The notes under the pieces were generated by a model. That model ran no database searches, was not told where the DNA came from, and saw only the letters and a program-made list of their open reading frames with translations. A DNA stretch of 64,000 nucleotides from Garcia nutans (Eukaryota > Streptophyta > Magnoliopsida > Malpighiales > Euphorbiaceae), in NCBI GenBank assembly GCA_947685225.1, contig CANTUV010000077.1, positions 1,376,501 through 1,440,500 on the forward strand, given 5' to 3'. How positions within the stretch are numbered: position 1 is the first letter of the stretch; the number at the start of each line of letters is the position of its first letter. This document shows positions 11,210 through 23,083 of the stretch, one piece after another. The translations under genes were made by a program, and so were the position numbers.

Positions 11210-12549
11210 CTAGAGTCTACATAAATCCAACGAGTATACAATTTCTTCGAAGGCAGCTAAGTTGTTGTGAAAAGAGGAACGAAGGCATTTATGCTTCCAT
11301 CCCCTTTCATCGAAGTACAACAAATAACAACCCTTCAATTGGACAATAAGATGGCATAAATATACAAGGACTTCCTGCCCCTAAATCAAGTTCATAAATT
11401 GAAAATTTTAGCAAACTATTAACCTCTAAATTAGGCCACAAAACAGGTTTCTTGGCATCTGCAGTTGAAATCAATTCATGATCTTCTGCATTGTGGTAAG
11501 CAAATCAATGAATGATTTGAAGTAGCTGTTGTTTACATTTGCAATGGCTTGGTGAATGAGTTTGGCTGCATGAGATAATTGCTGATGCAGAAGGTCTTTA
11601 GCTCTAGAACTTGGGAATGCGCACAGCACCATGTTGCCAAAGTACTCATTGGGTACTTTAGGACTTATTACTCGTTTGCGACCATTGACAGCAATTCTAA
11701 CGTGGGTTGTTTCGAATTCAATAAGTCGTTGAGCCTTTGTTATGGATCGCCATAGATGAGCAACTAAGCTCTCAAAAGTACTATAAGGTTTATAATTATT
11801 TGGCGAGGAAGAAGAAGAAGAAGATATGGCATTGCGCTTAGAGAGAAATTCCAATGTGAAATGAGCTTTATGAACTACTACAATATCACCCACAAAGTTA
11901 TAATCATTAGGAAAATCTTTGACAAGCTTCTTCCTAGTACTTATAAACTCGACTCCTCTTTGTTCATACTCGAAATGGGGAGGTTTTAGAGGATTAAAAA
12001 TGGTTCGATCATGAAGAGGAAGAGGGTTTATGTCAATTCTTTTAATGGCTTTCTCCCAAGCAACCAAGAAATTGATGGTGGAACATCCATCAACTACCAT
12101 ATGATGTACTGAGAAACCTATTGCCAATGAGCCACAAGTGAGCCTTGTGAGCTGACTTGGAATAGCTCCTCCACACCTTCCAAGCTAGGGTGAAGGCTTA
12201 GTAAAGATGAAGATGGCTGCAAAGGCATGAATTCATCAAGCTTACTATCAACCGACGCTTCAACAAATTTCACCCCATTGTCATTAAGAAAAATGATCAC
12301 AGGATCACCATATTCATTTTCTCCTAATCTCCCAGCCCACTCTCTATATTCTGATAAAACCCTTTTAAGGCCAAGTTCACTAACTGCATTTGGCGGTGTT
12401 GGTGGATAATAGGCATAAATTATTGCTACATGAGTGTTAAAAGCACCCTTATCAAATATACTCAAACGAATAGATTGTGAGGCTAAAGCAGGATTATTGA
12501 TAATGCCTTCATAAATTGGCTTTATAGTTCTTATACTCTCTATTTTCAT
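11210..12549 (-). pseudogene. BAHD acyltransferase pseudogene, copy 1 of the cluster
   Basis: The ATG is at 12549-12547 and the final in-frame-equivalent stop near 11212-11210. Translation aligns along its whole length with the intact copy at 23084-24424, including the N-terminal KPIYEG block, the HHMVVDG form of the catalytic HXXXD motif and the NGRKR and NEYFGN blocks. It is broken by a one-base deletion near 12163 just before the active-site motif, a second frameshift near 11485, and at least one further stop or shift near 11315. The structural DFGWG motif has become DLGAG. It faces the opposite way to the other three copies and lies about 10.5 kb from them. It is the most damaged copy, which suggests the earliest loss. 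Confidence 0.9.
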
Positions 12550-14199
12550 GGTTTTGAAATACACTTGCCGTCAGGATATGTCTCAACTTGTTGATCGATC
12601 TTTGGCTTTTAATTATATATTTCACTTGAACTTTTTATGTAGCTTGATGAGAGAAGAGGTTGAGGTTTTGATTGCAGTTCATATATATATAGCTAAGTGT
12701 GGCTCTTAAAGTGATGCAGGGGTACCCCATGAAATCAAATATATATAAACTACAAAGGAAGTAATCATATTTTTATTTTATTATTTTAATAATCTTGGAA
12801 AGTAAGCATATTTTATGAAATATTTCATAATGAATATATTATAAGAGTGATAATTATTAATGCAAAGCAAAATACATGTTAAAAAATGTATACATCTTCA
12901 TTCTTGGTCAAATGGAATTTTATCTTGCAAAAATTTGGATTATAACGATTTAAATATGAATGTATAATGCCCTATTTTTTGGTGTATTAAACGCAAATAA
13001 TTTCTCAGAAAATAGAATATATTAAAAAATAATACACTTTCAAATAAATTCAAATAAAATTCACTATATATAAATGTAAATAATAATTATTTAAATGATG
13101 TGTTATTTTATTACTGCACTGTATATATATACTGTATAATTAATCCGTTGAATATTTTATATTAGGAAGCCTAGCTAGCCCCGAAATAAGATATCCATTT
13201 ATTATTAGATTAATTAAATGTATATCAATGGGCATAAATATTTATATTAAACTATAAATAATAACAATGAAAAATTTTAGGAAAAATTAAATAAATCTAA
13301 CATAAAATTAAATAATATAAATTAAAAAAATAAAGCCTAATCAAATATTAAACCTAAAAAAATTAAAATAAAATAATTGATATAACTGAAATTAAAAAAA
13401 ATTAACAAAAAATTAAATTATAAAAATTAAAAATTTTAACATAAATTAAAACAAAATTAAAGTTTATACAAAATCAAATAAAAATAATTAATTTAAAAAA
13501 TAAAAAAGAAACTAAAAATACCAAAAAACAACAAAAAACAACAAAAAAAATATTACAAAAATCACAGAAAAAATCATATACAACAACTGAATAATACAAA
13601 ATCACCCAAAAAATTATATAATAAATAAATAATAAAAAAAATAAAAGCAAACAATACAATTAATTATTCAAAAAATAACCACATAATAAAAAATACTAAA
13701 ATACTAAACAAACAAAAAAAAAATACCAAAATAAATATAGGAAATAGAAGCAAAAATATAAAAAATATAATATAGTTTAACAATAGTGTAGTAGTTAAAC
13801 AATAATATTATAATTTTTGAGCTAAATTATACTGAGAGAGAAGAAAAAAATATTATTGCAATTATGATTTTTTCTTTTTATAATATAATAAATAATAAAT
13901 TTAATTTAAAATATTAAAAAATTATGACATATGATGAAATTAAGACAGTGATATATAGTATAATATAATGTCAATATTAGTTGTTTTAGTATAATATATA
14001 AATTATTAAAAATAATAAAAATCAAAAACTAAAATTGAAAAATCAATATTTCTATATCGGGACCATATTTGTGGATAGGGGTAACAAATTATATATTTAT
14101 AATTTACCTACATGCTTTAGATTATATATTTTTAATTGAATAAACTACTAAATTTTAATGGAGAATAAGATTGGCAGCAAATCTAATCTCTTAATTTTA
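12550..14199. other. AT-rich intergenic DNA with no gene seen
   Basis: 12550-12720 is the former promoter side of the BAHD pseudogene and includes a TA-rich stretch near 12685. The rest is extremely A-rich on the plus strand, with low-complexity poly-A and TA runs. No reading frame with any family signal is visible. Confidence 0.5.
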
Positions 14200-14480
14200 G
14201 AGACTAAGATATGTGTTAGCGGAGATTTTTACCTCCACTCCTGGTAGAATAGTTTTTGCGACTTCAACACTATTTAAACTCAGGGCCTTAGAGAATAATA
14301 CGAGCCTAAGTTTGGAGAAAATGGAGTCGCCATCCAGACGGGCCGGAAAAAAAAAAGGGATGGATGACTCGATTTTTAAAAAATTTCCAACCCCCTAATG
14401 GGTTCGGAAAGATAGGTACGTATGGGGAATGTGAGAAATGGCCCAGCACCCCCACAATGTCCGGTTCATTGAAACTGGCC
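14200..14480 (+). repeat. GC-richer block, probably a dispersed retroelement fragment
   Basis: Within AT-rich surroundings, this block carries the phrases ATGGAGTCGCCATCCAGACG and GGTACGTATGGGGAA followed by CAGCACCCCC. From memory, such GGAGTCGCCA...GGTACG...GGGGAA blocks recur in plant repeats, possibly in LTR or untranslated regions of retroelements. No termini, target duplication or protein domains are visible. The short frames on either strand look incidental. Confidence 0.3.
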
Positions 14481-15383
14481 TCCTTTGTATGTCTTAATAT
14501 TATAAAATTCTTAAATATAATAATATTATCCATACTACATGCAACAATTAAAATAAAGCATCATTATATTAAAATTCAAACAATGTCCAAACAAAGCAAA
14601 TAAATGGATACCCATCCGATGATGAAAACATGTCCTTACATCGTCCATGTCTAAAACTAAATAGGACACCTACTGAAAGGTGAAAACACATCCTTCACAT
14701 TAGTACAAAATATAAAAGCAATTTAAATTACATAAAATTTAACTAATGAAATACCCACAAAATGAAAATATACCTTTTACAATTTTAATACTAAAACAAA
14801 TAAATAATAATAATAATAATAATAAAGAAAACATTCATTCATGATAAATTAAATAAATCAAGTATTGAAATTAAATAAATCAAAACATATAATAAACTAC
14901 GTAATCAAATTTAAAATTAAATAAAGTAATAAAAAGTATAAGTTTAGGGTTTTTAGAACTTAGGGTTTTGGAAACTAGAATTTTGAAAACTAGAGTTTTG
15001 TAATTAGGGTTTTTGAAATTAGAGTTTCGTAATTAGGGTTTTAAAATTAGGGTTTAGGATTTTAACTTCCTGTCCTTTAAAAAATAATTTTGGATTTGGA
15101 GAGATAAATTAAGGTTTTGGAAAAATAATCAATATTTTGGAGTTTAATAATGAAATGATTTAAGCTTTTGGATAAAAATAATTTGAGGTTTTGAGTTTTA
15201 ATAAAATAACTTACGGTTCTTGAGGTTTTAGTAAATAAAATAGATTCTGATAATTAATTTAAATCCTCGACAGCTACTGGATAGTTTTAAGTTTTTTGTA
15301 AAACATGCAAGTAGAGTTACAAACACCAACTGATTAACGTAATAACTAAAGCAAACAATTAAAGTCATTAAAAAAAGATAAAT

Positions 15384-15465
15384 TTACTGCATGTTCAAAG
15401 ATCAAGTTACTGCATGTTCAAAGATTAAGTCACTGCATGTTCAAAGATCATGTTACTGCATGTTC
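15384..15465 (+). repeat. 23-bp tandem repeat, three units plus a partial
   Basis: The unit TTACTGCATGTTCAAAG plus about six more bases starts at 15384, 15407 and 15430, followed by a partial copy from 15453. Units differ at one to three positions. Confidence 0.9.
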
Positions 15466-17209
15466 TTATTAATTAAAGAAAACGAAGCTACTGTGAGCAT
15501 GAATAATTTATGATTAAAGATCAAACTTCCGTCGTTGGTTTTACTAAAAAAATTGATTTCTGGATGAACAATGTGAAGACAGTATGGATCCTGCCTTCTT
15601 CTTTGGTTGTCTTGATATTTCTGTTTGTTGTTTCTTTCGGTCTCAAAAAAAAAACTAATGCCGTTCTTCTCTGTTTATTGTTTAATTTGGGCCTATTCAA
15701 CTTGATTTTATGATTTTACAAATGAATTTATGTCTCTTTAATCCGAACTGACTTCTTTAAAAATTATAAACTAGGTTTAAATATTTTAAAGTCGAATCAA
15801 ATTTATTTTGACATCCTTTAATTAGGACCGTATCAAATTGGGATCAAAATTAATGATCTATAATATGCTTTTATAAAATAAAATACAACAAACACTTCAG
15901 TTTAAAAATTCATATATATATATATATATATATCTTGAATAGTAATAAGATATTATTATAATATGAAGGGAAAATTTTAATTTGAAAACACACCATGTGC
16001 TTGCAACATATTAAAATAAATTTGGTGCAAGTTGAATTATTTTTTAAACTTAACCAAAATTTTTACTTTTTTTTTATATAATCACATGTATCCCTAAATC
16101 TATAATGTCAGGCTAATCATATTCGCACTAAGTCGACCCATTAAGAGATAAAGTATTTTTAATAAATAGTGACTTCATCCACGATGATCGAACACTCGAA
16201 CTCTTATTTATTTTTTTTGTTTGTTTTTTCATATAGTAGAGCCAAAACAAATCGTTACCATATCTTTAATCAGTTGGCATCTCATTTTCGATAATATATA
16301 GTAATAATAATAGTAATAAATAAACTTAATACATTATAAAATGCGAAGTACACAATTCTTAAATTTTTTTTTTGATAAAACTAAGATTTTAGGTATAATT
16401 TTTCTATAAATGATAAATAGAATAAGTATTGGCTAAAAATTAAATTGCTCATAAAAATATTATCATTATCTACTATTTAAATTGAAAAAATTTAAGAAGA
16501 TTTAATAACTTTATTAGTTATATATATTTAAATTGAAAAAATTTAAGAAGATTTAATAACTTTATTAGTTATATATATCTTATATATTTTAAAATTATAT
16601 AATTTTATTTATATTTTATAGATATTTTTTTTAACTTATTAATAAAAATTTATCTTCTATTTAAGAAAAAGATTACGGGTATAATTATGTTGGAAAATAA
16701 TACCAAAATATATAATTAAGTTTGAATCATGTTAGGATAATACTGGTCTTAAGAATTAGATATATTTACAAAACTACCTTAAAAATAAATTTAATTTCCA
16801 AACATATTATATTTTTTAAAATTTTCAAAAATACTATTTCTATAAGTTTTTTTTTTAACAAAAATACTTTAATATGGCCACCGTCTGTTTTATACTTTTA
16901 TAGGTTGATTTGCTCTTTATAAATGGCCACTTTAAAAAAAAAAAAAATAGGAGCCGTTTGTATTTTTTTTTTTCATTTTTTCATTCCAAAGAAAATTTTT
17001 TAAAATATTAAATTATTAATATTTATATTAAGTTTTTATTTATATGTAATAACTATCTATATATGTATCCACATATATCCTCATTTTGAAAATAAAATTT
17101 TAATTTTAATTTATATTAATATATTTTATTTAATTTATATTTTTTAAAATAATTTTAACATATATTATAAAAATTATTTTAAAATATTTTTAATATAAAA
17201 TTATAAAAA

Positions 17210-17450
17210 TATTATGTATAATATATACCAACATATATTAACACATATCAATATATACCGATATATATCAACGTATATCAACATATACTGTTAAAATATA
17301 TATAACATATACCGATATATATCAACATATGCTAATGGACATTGTTAAAATATATATAATATATACTAACATATGTGAAGATATATATCGACGTATATTA
17401 ATATATACCGTTAAAATATATATAATATATACTGACATATATCAATATAT
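17210..17450. repeat. Degenerate TA-rich tandem array
   Basis: Variants of GTTAAAATATATATAA followed by ATACCGATATATATCAAC recur with spacings of about 50-70 bases. This is a diverged satellite-like or minisatellite array without coding potential. Confidence 0.6.
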
Positions 17451-17888
17451 GATGCAAAATTAAAAAAATATTTCTTTAAAATATTTTATTAAAGATATGA
17501 CTTGTGTTACATTAGAAAAAAATATCAATTAATAATATATGAAACCCATAAAACAAATAAAATTAAAAGATTTACAAAATAAGAAACCAAAAAATCAAAA
17601 TCATCTTCATTATAAATTTTTCACGAAATGTTTTGTTATTCGGTGACAAATTTATAATCAAAATCAAAAGATTTTAATTATTTTGTTGCCCATTGTATCA
17701 CTTGCTCCTCAACATATATATTGTATATATCTAACGATCATAATTGTCTGAAATTTATTAAATTATGATTTGTTGACTTATAAATATAGATCAGATTATG
17801 AAATGAAGAATAATAAATATGAATTAATTAATGAAGCAAATTGGTGGAAGATCAAGAGAGTTCCAAATTGACAATTCACCACCGTTTC

Positions 17889-18407
17889 TTAAAGAAGCAG
17901 AGGAAGCAAAAGATGAGTCCATTTCAGTTGAATAGAGCTTTCTGATATCTCCTTCACATTTCTTGATCCAAGTTTCACTCTTAAGCACTCAGGAATTCCA
18001 CTGAACGCATAAAGTGAAGCAGAAAATTTTTCGTATTTCATTCTCTTCATGGCCGCTCTGAGCATTGAAGGCTCATCTGGATAGGTCTCTGCCCCCACTG
18101 TTTTTTTTTTTACGTTGATTGATCGGTTTTTGCATTTGAGTTGGATGGGTAAAAAGGCAGGCCGTATTTTAAAAAAAAACATAAAAAGGGTAAAAATAAA
18201 AAATAAAACAGTTTAAAGTAAAAAAAAAAAAAAGAAAGAGATATGGGTAATATTTTTTAAAACAAAACTTAAAAAGTAGTATATGATATAATTTTCTTTA
18301 AAAATTATTTGCAATGAATGCAAATATTCTCCAAGATAGAACTTACTCTTTTGGATAACCAGGAGCAGAACAATAAGAAAAACTATTAATATACCCAGTA
18401 GAGGCAA
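17889..18407 (-). CDS. Possible small two-exon gene, unidentified
   Basis: On the minus strand, a frame starting near 18407 has a very hydrophobic start (MPLLGILIVFLIVLLLVIQK) that could be a signal peptide or membrane anchor. It ends at a good donor (AGA|GTAAGTTC) near 18347. An acceptor-like AAACAG at about 18098 leads, in matching phase, into about 70 codons with a composition richer than the surroundings (DEPSMLRAAMKRMKYEKF and onward) that stop at 17889. The exon-intron fit is suggestive, but I recognise no family. It could be a gene fragment or chance. Confidence 0.25.
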
Positions 18408-18544
18408 AGAAGAGAGTAAAGCGAGCAGAAAAGGATAGATGATGAAAGCAAAGCCAGCAAAGAAGGATAGATTATTTTTGGTGCTTTTTTTATGTAGGCA
18501 CCGATGTATATAGAGAATGATGACAGATAACCTCAGTAGATTCT

Positions 18545-19189
18545 GTAGCTTGCAGCGGCTGAAGCACAGGGTCAGTGGGGTCGGCTGACCCCCTCCCCTA
18601 CCCCCTTTAACATATATATATATATATATTATTTTGAATATATAATTTTTTATTTTATATTATATATAATTTTATAAAATAATATTATACATATAATTAA
18701 TAATTTATATCATTTAATATATCTTGAAATTATATATAATTATATACTTTTAAATTAAAATTATTTAAATTATATAAAATTAAAATTACATATATATAAA
18801 ATTATACCCTTTTTATAAAATTATATACTTTTAATATATTCTTTTCAATTATAAATATATATAATAATATTTATTAATATTTTTTTAAATATTAATTTTT
18901 AATTTTTAATTTTTAATAAAATTCTATAAATAAATTATTAGATTCAAGAATTAAATAAAAATATATGTAAAAAATTTAATAAATTTTTAGAATTTAATAA
19001 ATAATAAAAAAATTGTAATAGTAATTTATAATAAAAAATTTAAAATTTAATTATAATATTAAATATTTAATTTTATCTTTAGTTCATTTGTAATTTTTTT
19101 ATAAAAAAAAAAATTGGACCCTCTTACTAGATTTTTGGTGAAAAATTGTCCCTTTTCGCTCGGTTTCTGGTTCCGCCGCTGGTAGCTTG
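18545..19189 (+). mobile_element. Non-autonomous hAT-type element with 8-bp target duplication
   Basis: The element is 18553-19181 (629 bp). Its ends are inverted: CAGCGGCTGAAGCA at the left, and the complement of CAGCGGCGGAACCAG at the right. It is flanked by a perfect 8-bp duplication GTAGCTTG (18545-18552 and 19182-19189), the length typical of hAT transposition. The interior is AT-rich and non-coding, so it needs a transposase in trans. A GGGGTCGGCTGACCCC palindrome sits near the left end. A related, oppositely oriented remnant lies at about 35150-35612. Confidence 0.85.
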
Positions 19190-21656
19190 GGTTTAGATAT
19201 CAAAGATTGGCTTACTTACATGTAAGATAAAGATAATGAATCGGACCTTAGTAGAGAGACTCCGATGCATAAATCAGTTTAGACTATCTACAAGTAAAGA
19301 AACGATGAAAGTAGAAAAAAGAAGTCATATCTGTAAGGGATTCACTCATATTTATAGTTGAGAAATAGCAAATAAAGTCTAAATATGACAACGATTCTTC
19401 AGAAAATATCAATGTCATACGACCATTGTGTCAGTATAACATCCTTATATTCACTATATACATAAAATACAAAAATGCTACAATAGATAAACCTATTAAA
19501 AATATTTTTTTTATATTTTTAGTTAAATAAAAATATTTAACTAAAAATATAAGCTAATCCAAAAATTTGAATAATATATGTATACATAAATGTAGAAAAT
19601 TAAGTAATATAATAAAAATACAAGAGTAATTCAGTATTTAAAATATTATATGCAATATATATAATACAAATAAATAATACTAATGAAGTTATAGTTTTAA
19701 ACTATATAAAAATTTTTAAGAAAATTTGTCAAATTTTCATTTATAAAATAATTATTGCTAAAGTTGAAAATCCTATAAGAAAAATACACTTTTAAAATCT
19801 AATTTTTACAAACTCTAAAACTACTTCAATTTAACTCATCCAAAGTAACATAAAACCGATCAAAAAATAATATGAAAAAATAATAATTATATAACTTTTA
19901 TATAAACATAATATTTATAAAATCCTAATTGGTTTATCAAATTAAAATAGTTATAATTACAAAGTAAGAATTTATTGGAAGCAAAAATTATACATGATAT
20001 GCAGCACTAGTGTAAATAGTCTTATGACAATGATTTTAAGCTTTTTTAGACCTATCAAAATTTTTTATCTATCACCTTATTATTTGTGCAATAAAATTTA
20101 TTTGCGCAAAACTATACAGCTTAGTGATACTTGCTTTGAAAATTAATAATTAAATAAATAGATAAATAAATTAGAAACTTCATTTTATAACAATTTGAAT
20201 ATAAATCATTTCATTAATCAAATAAAATAATTTAAAAATAATTTCATAAACTTTAACCATAATTTAAACAAATGTACATTTTTAACATTTTAAATCTCAA
20301 CAAACTTAAATTATATCTACATATAATTGCTCAAATTTCAGTAATATTAAATAGACTTATCACGACCTATAAATTTCAACATCATAGATAAAATATCGTA
20401 ATATCAAAATATCTCGTCCAGAAGCATATAAATATCATATCATAAGTCTCCTTAACACCGTAGTGTCTTGATACCGTAGCATTATCGTACTGTAGTATTT
20501 CGTCCATAGGCATAAATATAATAATTACATCATGACGTATTCATAATCGTCAGTATACCAACTCAATAGTATCAAACTCAATATTAAAAATAAAAAATAT
20601 GTGTAAGACATTAAAATATAATAACATTTCTATTAATCTTTTAAAATTCACCTCAAGTAATCTTTCATAATTTTCTCACAATTCATAAAAACTAATATAA
20701 TCAATATATATATATATATTCATAATTCATTTGATAAATAATTTAATATTGTGATTCAAATATAACATTCATATAAATAAATAAATTTAATAGTCAAATA
20801 ACTTTTGAAATACTTTAATTCATCTTATAAACTATAAATGCTATAAAGTAATATTTTTCTTTCTAAAAGCTAAATTAAATCTCACTTTACATTTTATATT
20901 AGAATCATGTAATAATTTAAAAATAATATAAAAGACATTTATATTATAATTCGTAAAATTCAAAATGAATTTCATAATTATAGTTAAGTAATAATTTAGA
21001 AATAATACCAAAGCAAGAATATATGTAAAAAAATATAATAATTTTAATCAAATATTTTCAAAATAAGTACAAATTTTAATTAACTGTAAAATCAACTTAA
21101 TTATTTCCCAAGTCTCAAAATAAAGTAAATACTTCTCCACCACCTTGAACTAAACTGGCCAAAGAATACCTCTAAATTAACAAGGTTCAATTATTCAATT
21201 AAACATATATTCTACTTAAGAGTACTCTAATTAACATTTAATTACACTAATATTAAATAAACCCCATCAAAAATTCTTAATCCAAAAGTTTCATAAATCT
21301 TAATTTCTTGATTCAAACTCAATTCAATTAATTAATCACAAATTCATCATATAAATATCATATTCTTTTCATTACCCAAACTATTTCTCATATATATCAT
21401 CTTTCTCAATGTAAATAAATTTTCTCTCTTAAATTTCTTAACTTACATAATAAAACTTATAAAATTAAATTTAAAAAGAATATAGCTTACTTGAATCTTC
21501 AATTTTTCCTTTAAAATTCACATGAAATCTTTTGGTTTTTTTATGAGAATTTAAGTAAGGATGAATTTTTTTTTCTTAAAGGTATTCGGCTAGAAGAAGA
21601 AGAATAATAGGAAAAAAAAATTTCTTCTTCCTTTCATACTTACCCTCCTATACACC

Positions 21657-21696
<40 letters not shown>

Positions 21697-22560
21697 CATC
21701 ATCATCTCTTTAAATCTCCACCAACCATCTTCTTTCTCTTTTTTATTTTTTTTAACTTATTATTATTATATAGATGTTATAGTCAGAGATCTGTCTCCCA
21801 GATACCGAGAGTTCAGTCAGTCTTATAGAATTTAGTACCGAGGCTTATCACTACTTGAGAGCTCGGCTTTAGGCTAGTAGAGCACCGAGTCTAGTTAATG
21901 AATTCGATACTGGAAGGTAGTACCAGAAAAAAAATATGAACTTAGTGTAAAAGTTCTTGAGAGTATAGATGAGAGAAAAATGTCACTCACGCTCATATTA
22001 ACGTTATTGGCTAATTGATTGAGGAAAAATAAGGTTGATTGCTTAGTTGAATTCTACATATACCTAAAATTATATATTTTTCAACAAATTGATATGAACA
22101 TCTTTATACATGAAATGTTGGACTTTAATAGTTATGGATAATAATAAGAGCAATGCTAACATTGTGTGTGATTGATGAGTACTTTTTCTTTTCTAAATGT
22201 AGTCATTTACACGAACTAAAAATATTATTAATTTTTTTTTAATTTTGATAATAAGTGATTAATGTTACAATTTATTGGAAAAACAAAAATGAAGATAAAG
22301 GTGAAAATTAATTATAAAAGGATGTAGACATTTCTGATAAAAAATAAATCTTTAGAATGAACAACTTACATGAGGTTAGCGCAATCATTTTTTTTTAATA
22401 TAATTGATATGATGATGATGATGATGATAATAGTATGTCCAAACTCCAAAGAGATATTTGTGAAACCAAATATGTCCATTAATATTTTTATTGATAAAAA
22501 TATCTTTTTAAACAATCTATATTCTATGATAATAACTCTAACTATAAATTCCACACCTTA
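19190..22560. other. AT-rich intergenic DNA, partly retroelement-like
   Basis: No gene is visible. From about 20330 to 21930 the texture (a CACGACCT phrase, CCGTAGTATTTCG phrases, an ATT microsatellite at about 21657-21690 and ATC repeats) is like the LTR of a plant gypsy element, but I cannot define termini or a target duplication. 21780-21930 is noticeably richer in GC and may be a separate repeat fragment. The end of this stretch leads into the duplicated leader of the intact BAHD gene. Confidence 0.35.
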
Positions 22561-23002
22561 AGAAATATGAATAATTTAATTTATAAAATATTTGTATCTT
22601 TTTAAGTTTTCTTAAATTAGAATATATATTATATATATTGGAATTGAGAGTTGTTCAAAATTTTATTCTTAGTAAAATGAGATCCACATATAATTTTTCG
22701 AACATAACCTATCATGTTTATGCAATTTAAATTATTGATTTCAATTGAAGGAATAATTAATGACATGTTACTATCTAATAAATAATTAACTTTCCGTGAA
22801 AATTCTAATAAATAATTTATAGTTTCTTGTTGAAATAATAATAGTTGAGGTAGCAATAAAAATATCTTACGTTAGGTTTTTTTCAAATTATTAATTATCT
22901 TTAAAATAGGTTGGTTTGGTGGTTGCAACAATAATATTTATCATTTAATTGTGATATATATAGAAATCAATTTTTAAATTATTTTAATTACAATAATTTT
23001 AT

Positions 23003-23010
23003 TATATAAA
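23003..23010 (+). promoter_or_regulatory. TATA box of BAHD copy 2
   Basis: TATATAAA lies about 75 bases upstream of the ATG at 23084, which leaves room for a short leader. The same region upstream of pseudogene copy 3 reads TATATATAG. Confidence 0.6.
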
Positions 23011-23083
23011 GAGAGGAGCTACTGCTCAGCTAGAAGTACTTCATAAAAACCTTTCTTTTTCTTGCAATATCGAGCCAAAAACC

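Larger units (their letters stand above)
14481..17880. other. AT-rich intergenic DNA with simple and tandem repeats
   Basis: It contains degenerate TTAGGGTTTT-like runs (about 14940-15060), a 23-bp tandem repeat (15384-15465), a duplicated segment of about 60 bp near 16470-16580, several TA microsatellites and a degenerate TA-rich tandem array (17210-17450). I see no convincing gene. Confidence 0.5.

Noticed and set aside
13474..13659. Very hydrophobic 61-codon frame on the minus strand
   Set aside because: Translation of a poly-A/TA-rich tract gives Phe, Ile and Tyr runs; not a real membrane protein.
14940..15060. TTAGGGTTT-like repeats suggesting an interstitial telomere
   Set aside because: Spacing is irregular and units are degenerate (TTAGGGTTTTTGAA types); more likely low-complexity sequence.
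15510..15713. 67-codon frame with a hydrophobic end
   Set aside because: No homology recognised, no splice support and T-rich composition.
16722..16922. 66-codon plus-strand frame
   Set aside because: AT-driven chance frame.
20330..21930. Solo LTR of a gypsy element
   Set aside because: Texture fits, but no TG...CA ends or target duplication could be placed; left as a remark only.
22366..22856. Frames on both strands around 22.4-22.8 kb
   Set aside because: Simple ATG/ATT repeats and duplicated leader sequence of the BAHD units.
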